Assembly: GCF_029867415.1 (NCBI RefSeq)
Contig: NC_081185.1
Coordinates: forward strand, 112,947,466 to 113,011,465
DNA: 64,000 bases
Reading direction: 5' to 3'
From: Vicia villosa
Lineage: Eukaryota; Streptophyta; Magnoliopsida; Fabales; Fabaceae
Under the pieces are notes generated by a model that was given only the letters and a program-made list of their open reading frames with translations, had not been told where the DNA came from and searched no databases. The first letter of the stretch is position 1. Each line of letters starts with the position of its first letter. A program made the position numbers and the translations under genes. Of the stretch, positions 47,949-59,582 are shown piece after piece.

Positions 47949-50900
47949 TCTATATACAAATATTTTTAACACTATATATTTACAAATATCAACACTCCCC
48001 CTCAAGTTTGAACATATAAGTCAAATGCACCAAGCTTGCCACATATATAGTTATTTTTGGCACTTCACATGGATTTTATAAACACATCTTCCAATTGATC
48101 ATAAGTTGATAAAGCTAGAGAAGATGTCGCCTGATCCAATCTTATCTATGACAAAGTGACAGTCTATCTCAATATGTTTGGTCCTCTCATGGAACACTAG
48201 ATTTGAAGCAATGTGCAATGAAACTTGATTATCACAAACAAGTTTCATTGGTCTTACTTATTCAATTTGAAGTTCTTTGAGAAACTGTTTTAACCAAATG
48301 AGTTCACCTGTTTCCATTTCCATGGCCCTATACTCTGCCTCGACGCTTGATCATGCAACTACATTTGGTTTCTTACTTTTATAGGATTTAAAGTTTCCTC
48401 CAACAAGTACACAATACCTAGAGGTGGATCATCTATAAATGGGTGACTCTGCCCAATCAACATCGGAGTATCCAACTATATGAGTATGTCCTTTATCTTC
48501 ATACACTAGGCCTTTTCCTGGAGCATATTTGATATGTAGCTCAGAATCTGGACAACATCATCCATGTGTTCTTGGCAAGGAGGATTTAAGAATTGGCTTA
48601 CCATACTACTTGCAAAAGAACTTTCCGGATGAGTAACTATGAGATAATTTAATTTTCCAACCAATCTCCGATACCTTCATGAGTTAGAGAGAGGCTTCCC
48701 TTGATTGTGTAGGAGTTTAACACTTGGATTCATAGGAGTATCAGCTGGTTTAACATTCAACAAACACATTTCTTCCAAAATATCCATAGCATATTTCCGC
48801 GGAGAAATCACCAAACCATATTTAGATTGAGCTGCCTCAATACCTAAAAAGTGTAGTTTACCAAGGTCTTTTGTCTGAAATTGATTGGAGAGATATTGTT
48901 TCAATCGGATTATTCCCTCTTGATCACTACCAATTATGATAATACCATCTATATACATAATAAAATAAATAAACCATTGGGCTGAGTGACAATGAAACAA
49001 AGAATGATCAGCTTCATTACAAACCACGCCAAACTATGGAACTACAATGCTGAATCTGCCAAACCAAGATCTCGGAAACTTCTTAAGACCATAAATAGAT
49101 ATGTGTAGCCTACAAACCATACTCGATGACTCCCCCTGAGCAATAAACCCAAGTGGTTGCTCGATAAAAACTTCCTCTTCAAGATCACCATGTAAAAATG
49201 CATTTTTGATATCAAGTTGATGAAGAGGCAAATGTCGAATGGCTATAATGGCGAGAAGAAGTCAAACTAATACCATCTTGGCCACAAGTGAGAAAATATC
49301 AGTATAATCCAACCCAAGAATCTAATTGTATTCTTTGACTACTAAGCGAGCTTTGAATCAATCAATCTTACCATATGGACCAACCTTCAATGTATAAAGC
49401 CAATGAAAACTTACCAAAGATTTACCAAAGGAAGAGGAACTACTTCCTAGGTACCATTGCTTTGAAGAATACACATCTCATCAATCGTTGTTTGTCTCTA
49501 CTCAGGGTAAGATAATGCTTCACTTGGAGTTTTGGGAATAGAAATTGAAGACAAATAAGACAAGTAAGTATAATGCAAAAGGGAAAAATGGTGATAACAT
49601 AAATCAATATAATGTGAAGAAGGATTTCATGTTTGACATATAACTTTTTGAAGGGCATTAGAAGATTGGACTTAGGTGACAGAATCGAATCTGGTGATGG
49701 TGGGGACATCGAAGGAGAGTCTGCAATGACCTCAAGGACATGTCTGACTTTGGGACAGGGACGACATACACTGCGTGATGACGCTGATATGTTTGAAGTG
49801 GTCGACAAGTTAGGGGGGGGGGGGGTCAAGAGCTATAGAATTATGGGGAATAATGGTAGACGACACATTTATAACTGCCGGAAGAGTTGTGGGAGTAATT
49901 TCCTGAAGGCATTCCAGAGTTACGTGGTTGTACTCAAAATATTGAACAAACTCGAAGAAAGTAACATCGACCGATATGAGGTATCATTGTAGTGTAAGTG
50001 AATATAAATGATAACCTTTTTGGGATCATTGATAACCAAGAAAGAAACACTTTAGTGATCGAGTTGATAGTTTATCAAGATCAGGAGAGAGATTGTGTAT
50101 AAAATATGTGGACCCGAAGACTCGGGGAGGAATTGGGTGAAGTGGGGAATTAGGAAAAAGAAGTAAATGAGGGGTTTTATTGTTAAGGATAGATAAGGGC
50201 ATGTGATTGATAAGGTAACATGTCGTTAGCACAACATCCCTCGAAAACAGAAGTAGGGTCCGAGTGGTTTCTACGAGATGCCGATTTTTGCGTTCCGCTA
50301 CCCCGTTTTATTGAGGTGTGTGAGGACAATATGGTTGATGGAAAATACCATTGCGTGACATAAAATTTTGAAATTGTTGCGATAAATATTCAAGGGCATT
50401 GTTACTTCTTAAGATACGGATAGACACACCGAATTAAGTTCTTATTTTTCAATAAAATTGTTCAAAAATAGAAAATAATTCAGATATATTATTCATTAAA
50501 AATAACCATGTGTAACGTGAAAAAAATCAATAAAGGTTACAAAATACCTAGACTCAAAAGTAAAGACAATACATGAGGGTCACCAAACATCAGAGCGGGC
50601 TAAAGCAAAAGAGGATGAAGCCCGTTTATTGACTCGATAGAGAAAGTGACTAAAAGTATGTTTCCCTAAATGACACGATTCACAATGTAAATTAGATAAC
50701 TTGGATAAACTTGACACTAACTTCTGTAGTTTGGGAAGACTTGGATGACCTAACTAAGCATGGATAGTGAGTGGAGAGTTTGCGGCTGAGCATGCCTTAG
50801 ATGACACAGAGAGGTAGTAAAGACCTTGATACTCATATCTGAAGCCAATCATCTGTCCCGAACTCCGATCTTGCAGGGTAACATTATCGTTAGCGAAGGT

Positions 50901-52300
50901 GACAATACAATCAAGAGAACGTGTTAATCGACTGATTGAAAGTAAATTAAATGGACAATTAGGTACATAGAGAACAAAAGTAACAGAGAGAAAAGGTTGA
51001 ATTTAAACAGTACCAATCCCTTCAGATCAGTTTTGAGAGCCATTGACAGAAGTTATAGTAGGTAAGAAACCATGAGTAGAGAAGGAGGAGAAAAGGCCTT
51101 TATTACCGGTAACATGAGCATACACATCAGAATCAAGGATCCAAGGGCCAAGAGAATGTGATTGAGAGAGACAAACAGATGAATTACTAGCGTGTGCAAC
51201 CGAAGCAGTAGAGCTAGAGTTTTTATCATTCTGACACCACCTGATGAAATAATCGTAGCTTGGTGTAGAGCTCTGCAGAGAAGGTGATGTCAAAAGAGTG
51301 AACGAGTGATCAATTTGAGCTATTTTCACCTGACGTGGAGGTCTGCCATGAAACGGTTAATAATAAACCCAAGCCGATTACAATGGTCACATTTGGGACG
51401 AAGTTTGGAGTTGGATGACCCACCTCGAATGCGATTCTGATTGTTGCCAAGGGATGCAAGAGCAACAATATTACCTGGTACATGGGCAACAAGAGATGAA
51501 GAGGAAACTGTTCTAAAGCATGAGGTGTAGCCAAGCGCAATATTTTTTCACTAACTACATCATAGTTTGGAACAATATAGCCTGGTAAAATATGGTTATG
51601 CACAAAATCGAGTTCTGGTGGTAGTCTGATAAGTGTCATGATCATGAAATACTTACTCTATTGTTCGGCATGAGTTGTTGCATATGTTGTGAAAGGAATT
51701 AGGATTGTAAAATTTTCTTTCGGAGAGTTGGGTTGGAGGATGACACTTTATAGATAATGAACATCGTTGGAGAAGACTTTCTTGGCCTTTCCCAACACTA
51801 ACTCATCTCTATGCATTGTGTTATGGTTTTCCATAGGTCCTAATCTCTAAGCACACCAGTTTTCTTCCATTTAGCGAGTTTGGCGGTAGGAACATCATCC
51901 ACTTTTGTGGTTAGGTGATCTTTAAATCCCTGACCGTGAAACCACATCTTGACCGCACCAGCCCATATGTTGTAGTTGGATGTCCTAGTTAATTTTTCAC
52001 ACGGGATAAGCAGAACTTTGGTAAACGAGACAAAATCTGTGTTTCCCTTGGCTGGAAAAAAAATCAAAGTGAAATCGGGGATGTTTGAACTGGAGCACAA
52101 TTTTCTATAAGTCGAAAATAAAAATCAAGGTACGATCTGGAAGCAGTATTGGGTAGCAAAAACCATGCAGGAATCAGACGCATGATGCAAGGTGCTAGAG
52201 GCGGAAATAAAATAAAATATGAGATGATGGAAATGAGAAGAAAGAGATCAACGGATGCTTCAATGCAATGCTTCAAAGCTTCAAAGCAATGGTTGTAAGA
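47791..52300 (-). mobile_element. Decayed Ty1/copia element, minus strand, 3' LTR present, 5' LTR not found
   Basis: Read on the minus strand, a polypurine tract cttgagggggag precedes an LTR start TGTTGATATTTG at 47994. The LTR ends CTCAACA at 47791, making a 204-bp LTR that contains a TA tract. Upstream on that strand come RT, integrase, protease and gag fragments. No matching 5' LTR or primer site is seen near 52300, so the 5' end is truncated. A run of 13 G lies at about 49813-49825. Confidence 0.75.
48677..52276 (-). pseudogene. Broken copia gag-pol, minus strand
   Basis: Recognisable pieces from 5' to 3' on the minus strand: gag N-terminus (TSNYNIWAGAVKMWFHGQ, 52100-51840); gag/zinc-knuckle region (51645-51310); protease with altered motif WILDSDVYAHVTG (51329-51027; the usual D-S/T-G is now DSD); integrase C-terminal part (TCYLINHMPLSILNNKTP, 50232-50026); RT (LDIKNAFLHGDLEEEVFIEQ, 49231-49034); and RT with MYIDGIIIIG where YVDD is expected (49027-48677). 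The frames are separate and shifted, so it cannot make a functional polyprotein. Confidence 0.82.
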
Positions 52301-52369
52301 GGGAGAAGTTAAGTGTTTCTTTTTTCAAAAAATGAAGGGGGAAGAGAGAAGGGTTCTGGTGCAGGTTAA

Positions 52370-52840
52370 TGAAAGAAAAGCGTTCGGAGATGTATTTCCA
52401 GACCACCAACACGTTTTTTTTTTGAATAAATGGTGTTTATGGATATGCATCTTCGTACACACTTTTTTCACATACGGAAATGCATCTCCAAATTAAATTT
52501 TATCGTAAAAAATTGTCTCTTCAATTTGATTTAAAAAATTGTGAAAATAGGTGTGTTCGAAAACGCATCTCCGAACGCTAGAGACATTATGAACTTTTCA
52601 CGGTGGTGTGTGAGCACCTATAAAGATGAAAAGTACATTTCCCTAAATATGATAGTGATAAATTAAATTTAACAGGACCGGATGGGATGGCGGAGATACT
52701 AATTGGCTACACAGGGTGGGGGCAGGTCGGGTATTAGTATCACCGCCCCGCACTTACTCCCATAATTAAAAATCAAATTTTCCTCCGTCCCATGACTCCA
52801 ATTAAATTGGTTTTTCTCGATTAGATGCAGGGTGAAGCGG
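52370..52840. other. Intergenic repeats: cggagatgcatctccg-type motifs, then GC-rich MITE-like sequence
   Basis: At 52385, 52455, 52475 and 52565 there are variants of a near-palindromic cggaratgcatctccga motif, as seen at the ends of plant-mobile-domain MULE-type repeats in legumes. From 52670 to 52840 is GC-rich ccgccccgc sequence into which the MITE at 52847 is inserted; it resumes at 53172. Confidence 0.4.
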
Positions 52841-52846
52841 CTGGAT

Positions 52847-53163
52847 TAGGGGTGGCAAAACGGGCTCGGCCCGTCGGACATACCTGTTTTGCCCGCACTT
52901 TTTTGTGGGGCGGGACAAGGTTTTAGGCCCGTTCCCTATAATGTGTCAGTTCCGCCCCGTTCCATTTTTTGCGGGCACGAGATTTTTCATACAATTTTAC
53001 TATTTTTAGACCTAAAAGGTTCAATGCCCACGGACCTTCCCCGCCCAGCCTTCATTTTTTTGCAGAGTAAGACAATTTTAGACCAGAACACTTAAATATG
53101 TCCGTCCCGCTCCATTTTTTTTGCGGACTTTTGCAGGACGGACATGTCCGTTTGTCACCCCTA
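52847..53163. mobile_element. hAT-type MITE (317 bp) with perfect 8-bp TSD
   Basis: The termini taggggtggcaaaacgg and ccgtttgtcacccta-type are inverted repeats (aggggtggcaaaacgg against aggggtgacaaacgg). The perfect 8-bp duplication ggctggat flanks them (52839-52846, 53164-53171). The interior is rich in cccgccc motifs, without coding potential. Confidence 0.88.
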
Positions 53164-53501
53164 GGCTGGATGCTACCGAATTTGGATTTTTTTGACGTGC
53201 ATCCCCACTAAACACTTTTTTTTTAATAAAAGTTAAAAATGCAATAATTACCTTTCAATCCACTACCGAGGGACTCTCTTTAATACACACGGGAAGAATA
53301 ACAGCCATGGCTACTAATAAGAAGATATAAATTCATTTTATGGAATCAAGATAAATTTATGTACACAGCTTTAAGATACTAAAGATATTTCAGCTAATTC
53401 ATTTTCATATTCCACCTTATAAAAACCTACCTGAGATATTCACAATGCTGTATCTCTTTCTCTTCCACAGTCTAGAACACTAATCCTTCACTTACAAGAG
53501 A

Positions 53502-55492
53502 ATGGCCAAAAACTATGAAGCACCTGCTATCGGAATCGACCTTGGCACCACCTATTCTTGTGTAGCAGTGTGGCAGGATAATAACAACCGAGCTGAGATT
53601 ATCCACAATGATCAAGGCAATAGAACCACACCTTCTTTTGTCGCTTTCAATGATTCGCAAAGGTTGATTGGCAATGCCGCCAAAAATCAGGCTGCATATA
53701 ACCCAACCAATACTGTCTTTGGTAATTGATATTTTTTCTGTTCTTACTTTGGTTTATAAATATTTTTATACTTGTTTCTACCTATTTTCTATGCTTTCAT
53801 TAGAGAAGAACAAATTATACATCATTAACATTTTTTATTTACGCAGATGCAAAGAGGTTAATTGGAAGGAAATATAGTGATTCTATTATTCAGAAAGATA
53901 TAAAGTTGTGGCCCTTTAAGGTCATTGCTGGTGCTGATGACACTCCCATGATCGTTGTTAAGTACAAGGGTAAAGAGAAGTGCTTTGTTGCCGAAGAAAT
54001 ATCATCTATGATCCTCTCAAAGATGCAGGAGATTGCAGAGAAATTTTTGGAATTTCCTGTAAAGAATGCAGTGATTACTGTGCCTGCTTATTTTAATGAT
54101 TCTCAGAGAAAGGCCACCAAGGATGCTGGTCTTATTGCTGGCCTCAATGTAATGCGGATAATCAACGAACCAACTGCTGCTGCACTTGCATATGGCATTC
54201 AAAAGAGAGGTAATTTTGTTGGAAAGCAAAATGTATTAGTCTTTGATCTTGGTGGTGGCACTTTTGATGTGTCTCTTCTAACAATTAAGGATAATAGATT
54301 TGAGGTAGAGGCCACTGCTGGGGATACTCACCTAGGAGGAGTGGACTTTGATAATAGAATGGTGAACCACTTTGTTGAAGAGTTAAAGAGGAAAAACAAT
54401 GTGGACATTAGTGGGAATCCAAAAGCTTTAAGGAAGCTAAGAGCTGCTTGTGAGAGAGCAAAGAGGGCACTTTCATTTGACATTGAGACTACAGTTGACA
54501 TAGAATGTGAGGGTATTGACTTCTGTTCATTAGTAACTCGAGCCAAGTTTGAGCAAATCAACATGGATCTCTTTGACAAATGTATGCAGATTGTCGGGAG
54601 TTGTCTACGTGATGCTAACATGGTCAAGAGTAGTGTAGATGATATTGCTCTTGTCGGGGGTTCTTCTAGAATTCCCAAAGTGCAACAGCTATTGCAAGAG
54701 TTTTTCAAGGGAAAGGATTTGTGCATGAGCATGAATCCAGACGAGGTTGTTGCTTATGGTGCAGCTGTGCAGGCTGCTTTGCTGACTGAAGGCATCAAGA
54801 GTGTTCCAAATTTGCTTTTGCAAGATATTACACCATTGTCTCTTGGTATCTCGACAAAAGGAGATATCATGAGCGTGGTGATTCCTAAGAACACTCCTAT
54901 CCCTGTCATCTTGACAGAAGAAAGATGTAAGACAAGTGTAGATAACCAATTTGGCGTCTCAATTAAGTTTATGAGGGAGAGAATGAAAGCCAGTGAGAAC
55001 AACTTGCTCGGTTTGTTTAGTCTCTCAGTTCCTCGTGCTCCTCGAGGCCTTTGTATCAAAGTAAGATTTGCTATAGATGTAGATGGTATATTAACTGTCA
55101 CTGCCAAGGAAGAAACCACTGAAGCTAAGGAGATTACAATAACAAATGTTAATGGAAGATTGTCAAAGGAAGAAATTGAGAGAATGATCCAAGAAGCTGA
55201 GGATTTTAAGGTTGAAGATATGAAGTTCCAAGAGAAAGCTAGAGCAATGAATGCTCTGGACAATTATCTTTACAAGATGAGTAAAGTTATGAAAGATGAT
55301 AGTGTTAGTTCCATGCTGACTCCAGCAGACAACTTGAAGATTAATTCTGCAATTATGAACGGAAAAAGTTTGATTGATAATCATTGCAACAAACACCAGG
55401 AAACATGTGTGTTTGTGGACTTTATGAAGGAGCTCCAAATCATCTTTGAATCCATGTTGAACAAGATCAACAAAGGTTTCTTATTCTTATGA
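53502..55492 (+). CDS. Divergent Hsp70 chaperone, 621 aa, lacking EEVD tail
   Basis: ATP-dependent protein-folding chaperone of the cytosolic/nuclear Hsp70 type. Exons 53502-53721 and 53847-55492; the intron splits the codon after NTVF, giving [16 protein letters not shown]. ATPase motifs present: [15 protein letters not shown] near residue 11, [12 protein letters not shown] near 180, [12 protein letters not shown] from 207, [20 protein letters not shown] motif around 340. The substrate-binding domain follows ([20 protein letters not shown], where canonical family members have ETAGGVM-type sequence). The C-terminal lid is shortened, and the usual GGM-rich tail and EEVD co-chaperone motif are missing; the protein ends [10 protein letters not shown]. 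No signal peptide or KDEL is seen. A TATA-like cttataaaaa is at 53417. Probably functional ATPase but specialised; an expressed pseudogene cannot be excluded. Confidence 0.9.
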
Positions 55493-56011
55493 GGAAAATA
55501 ATTTGGAATGTTTTAGTTTTTTTTATGTGTTTGTTAATTTCAGTTTACTCATGAATAATGATAAGATCATATATGAATATTGGTCATACCATAACACATA
55601 ATTTGGTGCATCAGTAACCTCATATTACTACTCAATTAAAGCTGCATAATCATTTTCACATTTCAAACAGTTACAAATGATAAAAGCTACAATATTAAAA
55701 ATAGAACAAAACGAAAAATGATCGAAACAAAATAGTGTAATGGCAAACGGTATGCCTTAATAATATTATGATATAAACAAGTAAGACAACTTAGATATAT
55801 ATTACAACAATTCCTAAAAAGTGTTATCAGTCGGAATTTCGTACTCTGCATCCAGAAGGTTGATCAGCAGCATGTTCTTCCATGTTTCTCTTTTCTTATC
55901 AAAGCCACTTAGATGGCTTGATTTGCAGATATTCTACAAACAACTTATTTACTTGTAGAATAAACACTGCGACTCACTTTTTTCTTACAATAAAACTATA
56001 AGTTGCGAGTA
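55493..56011. other. Intergenic between convergent Hsp70 and malectin genes
   Basis: AT-rich; it must hold the 3' UTRs of both genes. I looked on the minus strand for a lost kinase domain downstream of 56012 and saw none. Confidence 0.55.
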
Positions 56012-57418
56012 TTAAGACTTAACATTATCCTCAGATGAACTCACAGGCAACCTTGCCCATGATACAGATTCCCTCGACTCAATAATCCTTCTACGAATCA
56101 CTATGGATAAGCTTAACACAATGCACACAGCAGCCACCATAGTAAGAAAAATGCCAGTATTTCCACGTGACCGGCGGCTCTTAAGAACAAAATCAGCACA
56201 AACATTTCCATCAAGACTCTTGTATTGATTGTTCAACTTCATAACCTCAACCGCATTCAACATACCATCAATGACATGCGGAAGACTGCTCTTCGAAGGA
56301 CCTATACTAACACTCAAAGCCCCGATGCTGCTATCTCCATCGACAACAAAGTCAACATAATACGGGGAAGCCAGCGAACTCGTAATAGAAGTGATATCCA
56401 AATCTTCTACAGCCAAATAACCATTCACATAAACATTGAAATACAGCAAACCACCCGAAATGCTAGCAATATCACAGAAATGCAACCTAACCAAATACTT
56501 ATATCCACCCATAATCGGAAACACCCAAGTCATATTAACATTCGGCACAGAATCATTCTTACTTCTAATCAACCTAGCAGTGTTATAAACATTATCCGGT
56601 CCAACCTCGCGACTAGCACCTCCAACATGATAATTGATTCTACCACCAAAGTAAAATTTCTCAAACACAACACTTGATTTGAGAAACTCCTCATCAGGAA
56701 CCCAAGTCCTCCACAAAGAATCATTAAAAGGCGTAACTTTAGGACCCCCAACAGTGACCCTATACACAACCTCAAGAGCTTGTTTGTTCAAATCATCAAA
56801 ACTCTTCAAATTCCCTGAACTCATCAAATACTGTGCTGTTTCAGGAATAAGATCTGTAGGTGCGGAAATCACCTCAATAGCATTGACAAACGCAAAGTCC
56901 GAGTCTTTACCAGGCACAAACACGATCACAAGCTTTTCAGAATCAACCCATATAAGATACTCAACAACCCTAGGGTTTCTTTCACTGTCAGTAACAAAAC
57001 GAGTGAAATTGCTCAAAACAATATACCCATCAACCAAGATGCTAAATTTAGCAAGACCCAGGTCGAGATTCGATGAATTGAAGGCGTGAAAGTGGAAACG
57101 AACGAAGTGGGTTCCTTTTTGTTTGACTGGAAATGAGTATTTTGTAGGTTTAGTGAAAACCCTGGCGGTATGGTAGATTTGGGGCAAATTGGGAAGTGGG
57201 TTTTGGTTTTTGACGAAAAGGGGGTGTGAGGAAGTGGAAAAAGAAGGGGAGTGTTCGGCGGTGAAAGGACGGTTGTTGAGGAGGGTGGTGGGGGAAGTGG
57301 AACCGCAGTTGATGAGGTAGTTGTCGGGGGGAGAGAAGAGGTGGGAGAAGACGGAGAGTGTGGAGAAGGAAAGGAGGAAGAGAAGAGAGAAGACGGTGTT
57401 TTGGTTGAAGACTTTCAT
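56012..57418 (-). CDS. Malectin-like membrane protein without kinase domain (CrRLK1L-related), 468 aa
   Basis: Single-exon gene. A signal peptide (residues 1 to about 25, LLFLLSFSTLSVFSHLF) precedes PPDNYLINCGS, the usual start of the tandem malectin-like ectodomain of the Catharanthus RLK1-like family. The ectodomain runs to about residue 400 with WRTWVPDEEFL and HVIDGMLNAVEVMKL, and several N-x-S/T sites. A single membrane span at about 421-441 (GIFLTMVAAVCIVLSLSIVI) is followed by a 27-residue basic tail ending SWARLPVSSSEDNVKS. In the family a roughly 300-residue Ser/Thr kinase follows; here translation stops at the juxtamembrane position and no kinase remnant is downstream. It could act as a co-receptor or decoy at the cell surface (inference). 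The 5' UTR on this strand is strongly CT-rich (57440-57490). Confidence 0.9.
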   Translation of the reverse strand: MKVFNQNTVFSLLFLLSFSTLSVFSHLFSPPDNYLINCGSTSPTTLLNNRPFTAEHSPSFSTSSHPLFVKNQNPLPNLPQIYHTARVFTKPTKYSFPVKQKGTHFVRFHFHAFNSSNLDLGLAKFSILVDGYIVLSNFTRFVTDSERNPRVVEYLIWVDSEKLVIVFVPGKDSDFAFVNAIEVISAPTDLIPETAQYLMSSGNLKSFDDLNKQALEVVYRVTVGGPKVTPFNDSLWRTWVPDEEFLKSSVVFEKFYFGGRINYHVGGASREVGPDNVYNTARLIRSKNDSVPNVNMTWVFPIMGGYKYLVRLHFCDIASISGGLLYFNVYVNGYLAVEDLDITSITSSLASPYYVDFVVDGDSSIGALSVSIGPSKSSLPHVIDGMLNAVEVMKLNNQYKSLDGNVCADFVLKSRRSRGNTGIFLTMVAAVCIVLSLSIVIRRRIIESRESVSWARLPVSSSEDNVKS

Positions 57419-57650
57419 GGTTGGTTTGTGGTTGTGTGGAAGATGTGGGATGAGGAGGAGGAGGAAGAAGAAGAAGGAGGGGAAGACTGACCTGGCCAGA
57501 CGAGTCGAGTGGGACCCACACGTTGTCAGAACTCACAGGCTGTTGGAATCACTTTTCTTTCTTTCTTTTTCATTGATTCATTCCACCCAGTCACTCTCGT
57601 TGTTCTCCTTACACCATTTCCAAGAACTTTCCAAATTCATTTTATTAAAA

Positions 57651-57681
57651 CTAGTAAAGGACCCGTGCGCCCGCACGGGTC
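57651..57681 (-). mobile_element. Helitron 3' terminus (minus orientation)
   Basis: Read on the minus strand, a 10-bp perfect stem (gacccgtgcg/cgcacgggtc, loop of two, 57660-57681) is followed after 5 nt by CTAG (57651-57654) and then T. That is the hairpin-plus-CTRR ending of Helitrons, which insert between A and T. The element would extend to higher coordinates through the AT-rich region to 58600; I could not identify its TC start, nor any Rep/helicase. Confidence 0.65.
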
Positions 57682-58783
57682 ACGTAAAGTCGGTATAAAA
57701 ATCAAATAAATATAATATTTTTATGGTTTAATAATAAATTTAAAAAAAACGACATATGTATATAAACAATAATCAACATATCATAATGATTGATAAATAA
57801 AAATGAAATATTTTGACAGAAAAAATAAATAAATAAATAAATCATTAGAATAAAAAAATTATTAATAATAGTTACGATAGAGAGGAAAAGAACATTTGAA
57901 CATAGATGTAATATTTTTTTATATTAAGTAATCTTATATGTTTGATAATGTATCAAAAAAAATTATTAAAATTTGTGGACTACATTATAAATATTAAATA
58001 AATATAATATTGTTATAGTTAAATAATTATATTAAACAAAATGAAATATGTATATAAATAAAAATAATTAAATCGTAAATATTATGAATTAAATCTGAAA
58101 TATGTATGAAAAAAAAATATAATTAGAACACAATAACAATTATTATTAATTATGAAAGAGAAAAAAAACATTAGAACTCTTTATTTTATAGTTTTTATGT
58201 TAATATTGTTTTCTTTTTTATATTGTGATTTATTAAATCAATTTATATAAATTAATGATATAGTTAGTATGCCGTTTTGCTTTTTATTTATAAGAATTAA
58301 TACTTTATATAATACCAACATTTTGTTTTTCTTTCTTAAGCTTTAAAAAATAAATGAATAAATAAATATGAACAATTATTATTAATTATGAAAGAAAAAA
58401 ATAAATAGAACTCTTTATTTTATAGTTTTTAAGTTAATGAATCTTAACGTGTGATATTGTATGAAAAGAAATACTTTAAGTTTTGGATTACATTATAAAA
58501 TAAACAAACATCAATATATTACTTTTTCGACACAATTAAAAAATTGACTCATATATAAATAACGTGGAATTAATTAATACTCTTAAAAAGAGTTGATTGT
58601 ATTTAGTTCTGCATGCACAGAAAAAGTGGATTTCTCCAGTTTCCAAAATCTCTTGCACGTTTACCTACTAAAGAGAAGTCTAATAGGTAATAGGCCTTTG
58701 TGTATATATGGTGATAGAAACTTGTTAACTCCCACACTTCAAGTAAGAAAGGGCGAACCGTAAAGCAGAAAGTTGGAAGAAAA
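57682..58783. other. AT-rich region, probable Helitron body and promoter of the next gene
   Basis: Very AT-rich, with repeated phrases such as aacaattattattaattatgaaaga (about 58135 and 58370) and ctctttattttatagttttta (about 58177 and 58410), so there is an internal diverged duplication. No coding potential. Confidence 0.45.
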
Positions 58784-59582
58784 ATGGGTAATTTCTCCCA
58801 AGTAGCCAAAGCTTGCAGGTGGTTGATCTTCTTCTTTTAATCCAATCTTTTTATTTCGTTTGTTTTCTATGGATTCTGAGTCTGTTCGATGCTTGTTTCT
58901 TATGTAGGTCATTGAAGTTTCTTGTCGTTGAGGACCTTGTGAAACGATTCGCGATAAAACGAAGGATGAAGCAAAGATCCAAGCAACTCCGAATGAGGTT
59001 GAGAACGAAGAAACAGCGGATTACCAGGTTGTGCAGTGATTGGGCTTTACATGCAATCAACAATGTTGCATGCGGCTGGGAAAGGGGGAGTAAGATTAAG
59101 AACATATCAATGGTGTGGCAGAATGAGATGCTTGGAATCAAATGGTTGGGGAAGCATCAGGAAATTAGGGCTGGTTTGGGTTTTGCTTTATTGGAAGACG
59201 TTCAATTTGTGGCTGATGTTATGGGAAGTGTGGGACTGCAGATAAATCCCAGAATGGTTGAGATGTCCAATTCAGTGTATCTTGGTAGGATCGCCTTTGA
59301 AAGTGAAAGGTATAACATTTTTATTCAACGACTGTATTGAAAGAAGATGATATTAGGTTAGATGAGTTTAATTCCATTCCACGCATTAACTCTGTGTTTG
59401 TCTTCTGTATGACAGTGACTGGATGATATGGGCAGAGTTGGTGAAGAAGCTTAAAACAATGGTTAGGAATATCTCTGTAGACACAAAATCTATTGTAATA
59501 TCTACATTAAATGATTTGTTTGTTGATCAGTATGCTACTGGTCATTTTGTGAAATTGTGATTGTTGTGTAATGCAGGTTTAG
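58784..59582 (+). CDS. Small basic protein of unknown function (about 162 aa)
   Basis: Exons 58784-58818, 58908-59309 and 59416-59461 have matching phases and good GT-AG sites, giving a protein that starts MGNFSQVAKACRSLKFLVVE. A fourth exon of six coding bases (59577-59582, Val-stop) fits the next acceptor; without that splice the frame would run to a stop near 59560. The N-terminal third is very basic (KRFAIKRRMKQRSKQLRMRL), suggesting nucleic-acid or membrane-surface binding. The middle has WERGSKIKNISMVWQNEML and a Gly/Leu-rich segment, and the end is DWMIWAELVKKLKTM. I do not recognise a family. The clean gene structure argues for a real gene. Confidence 0.6.

Noticed and set aside
57251..57698. 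Glu/Arg-rich open frames on the plus strand near 57251-57709
   Set aside because: Antisense to the malectin gene and its CT-rich leader; low-complexity purine run, no domain.
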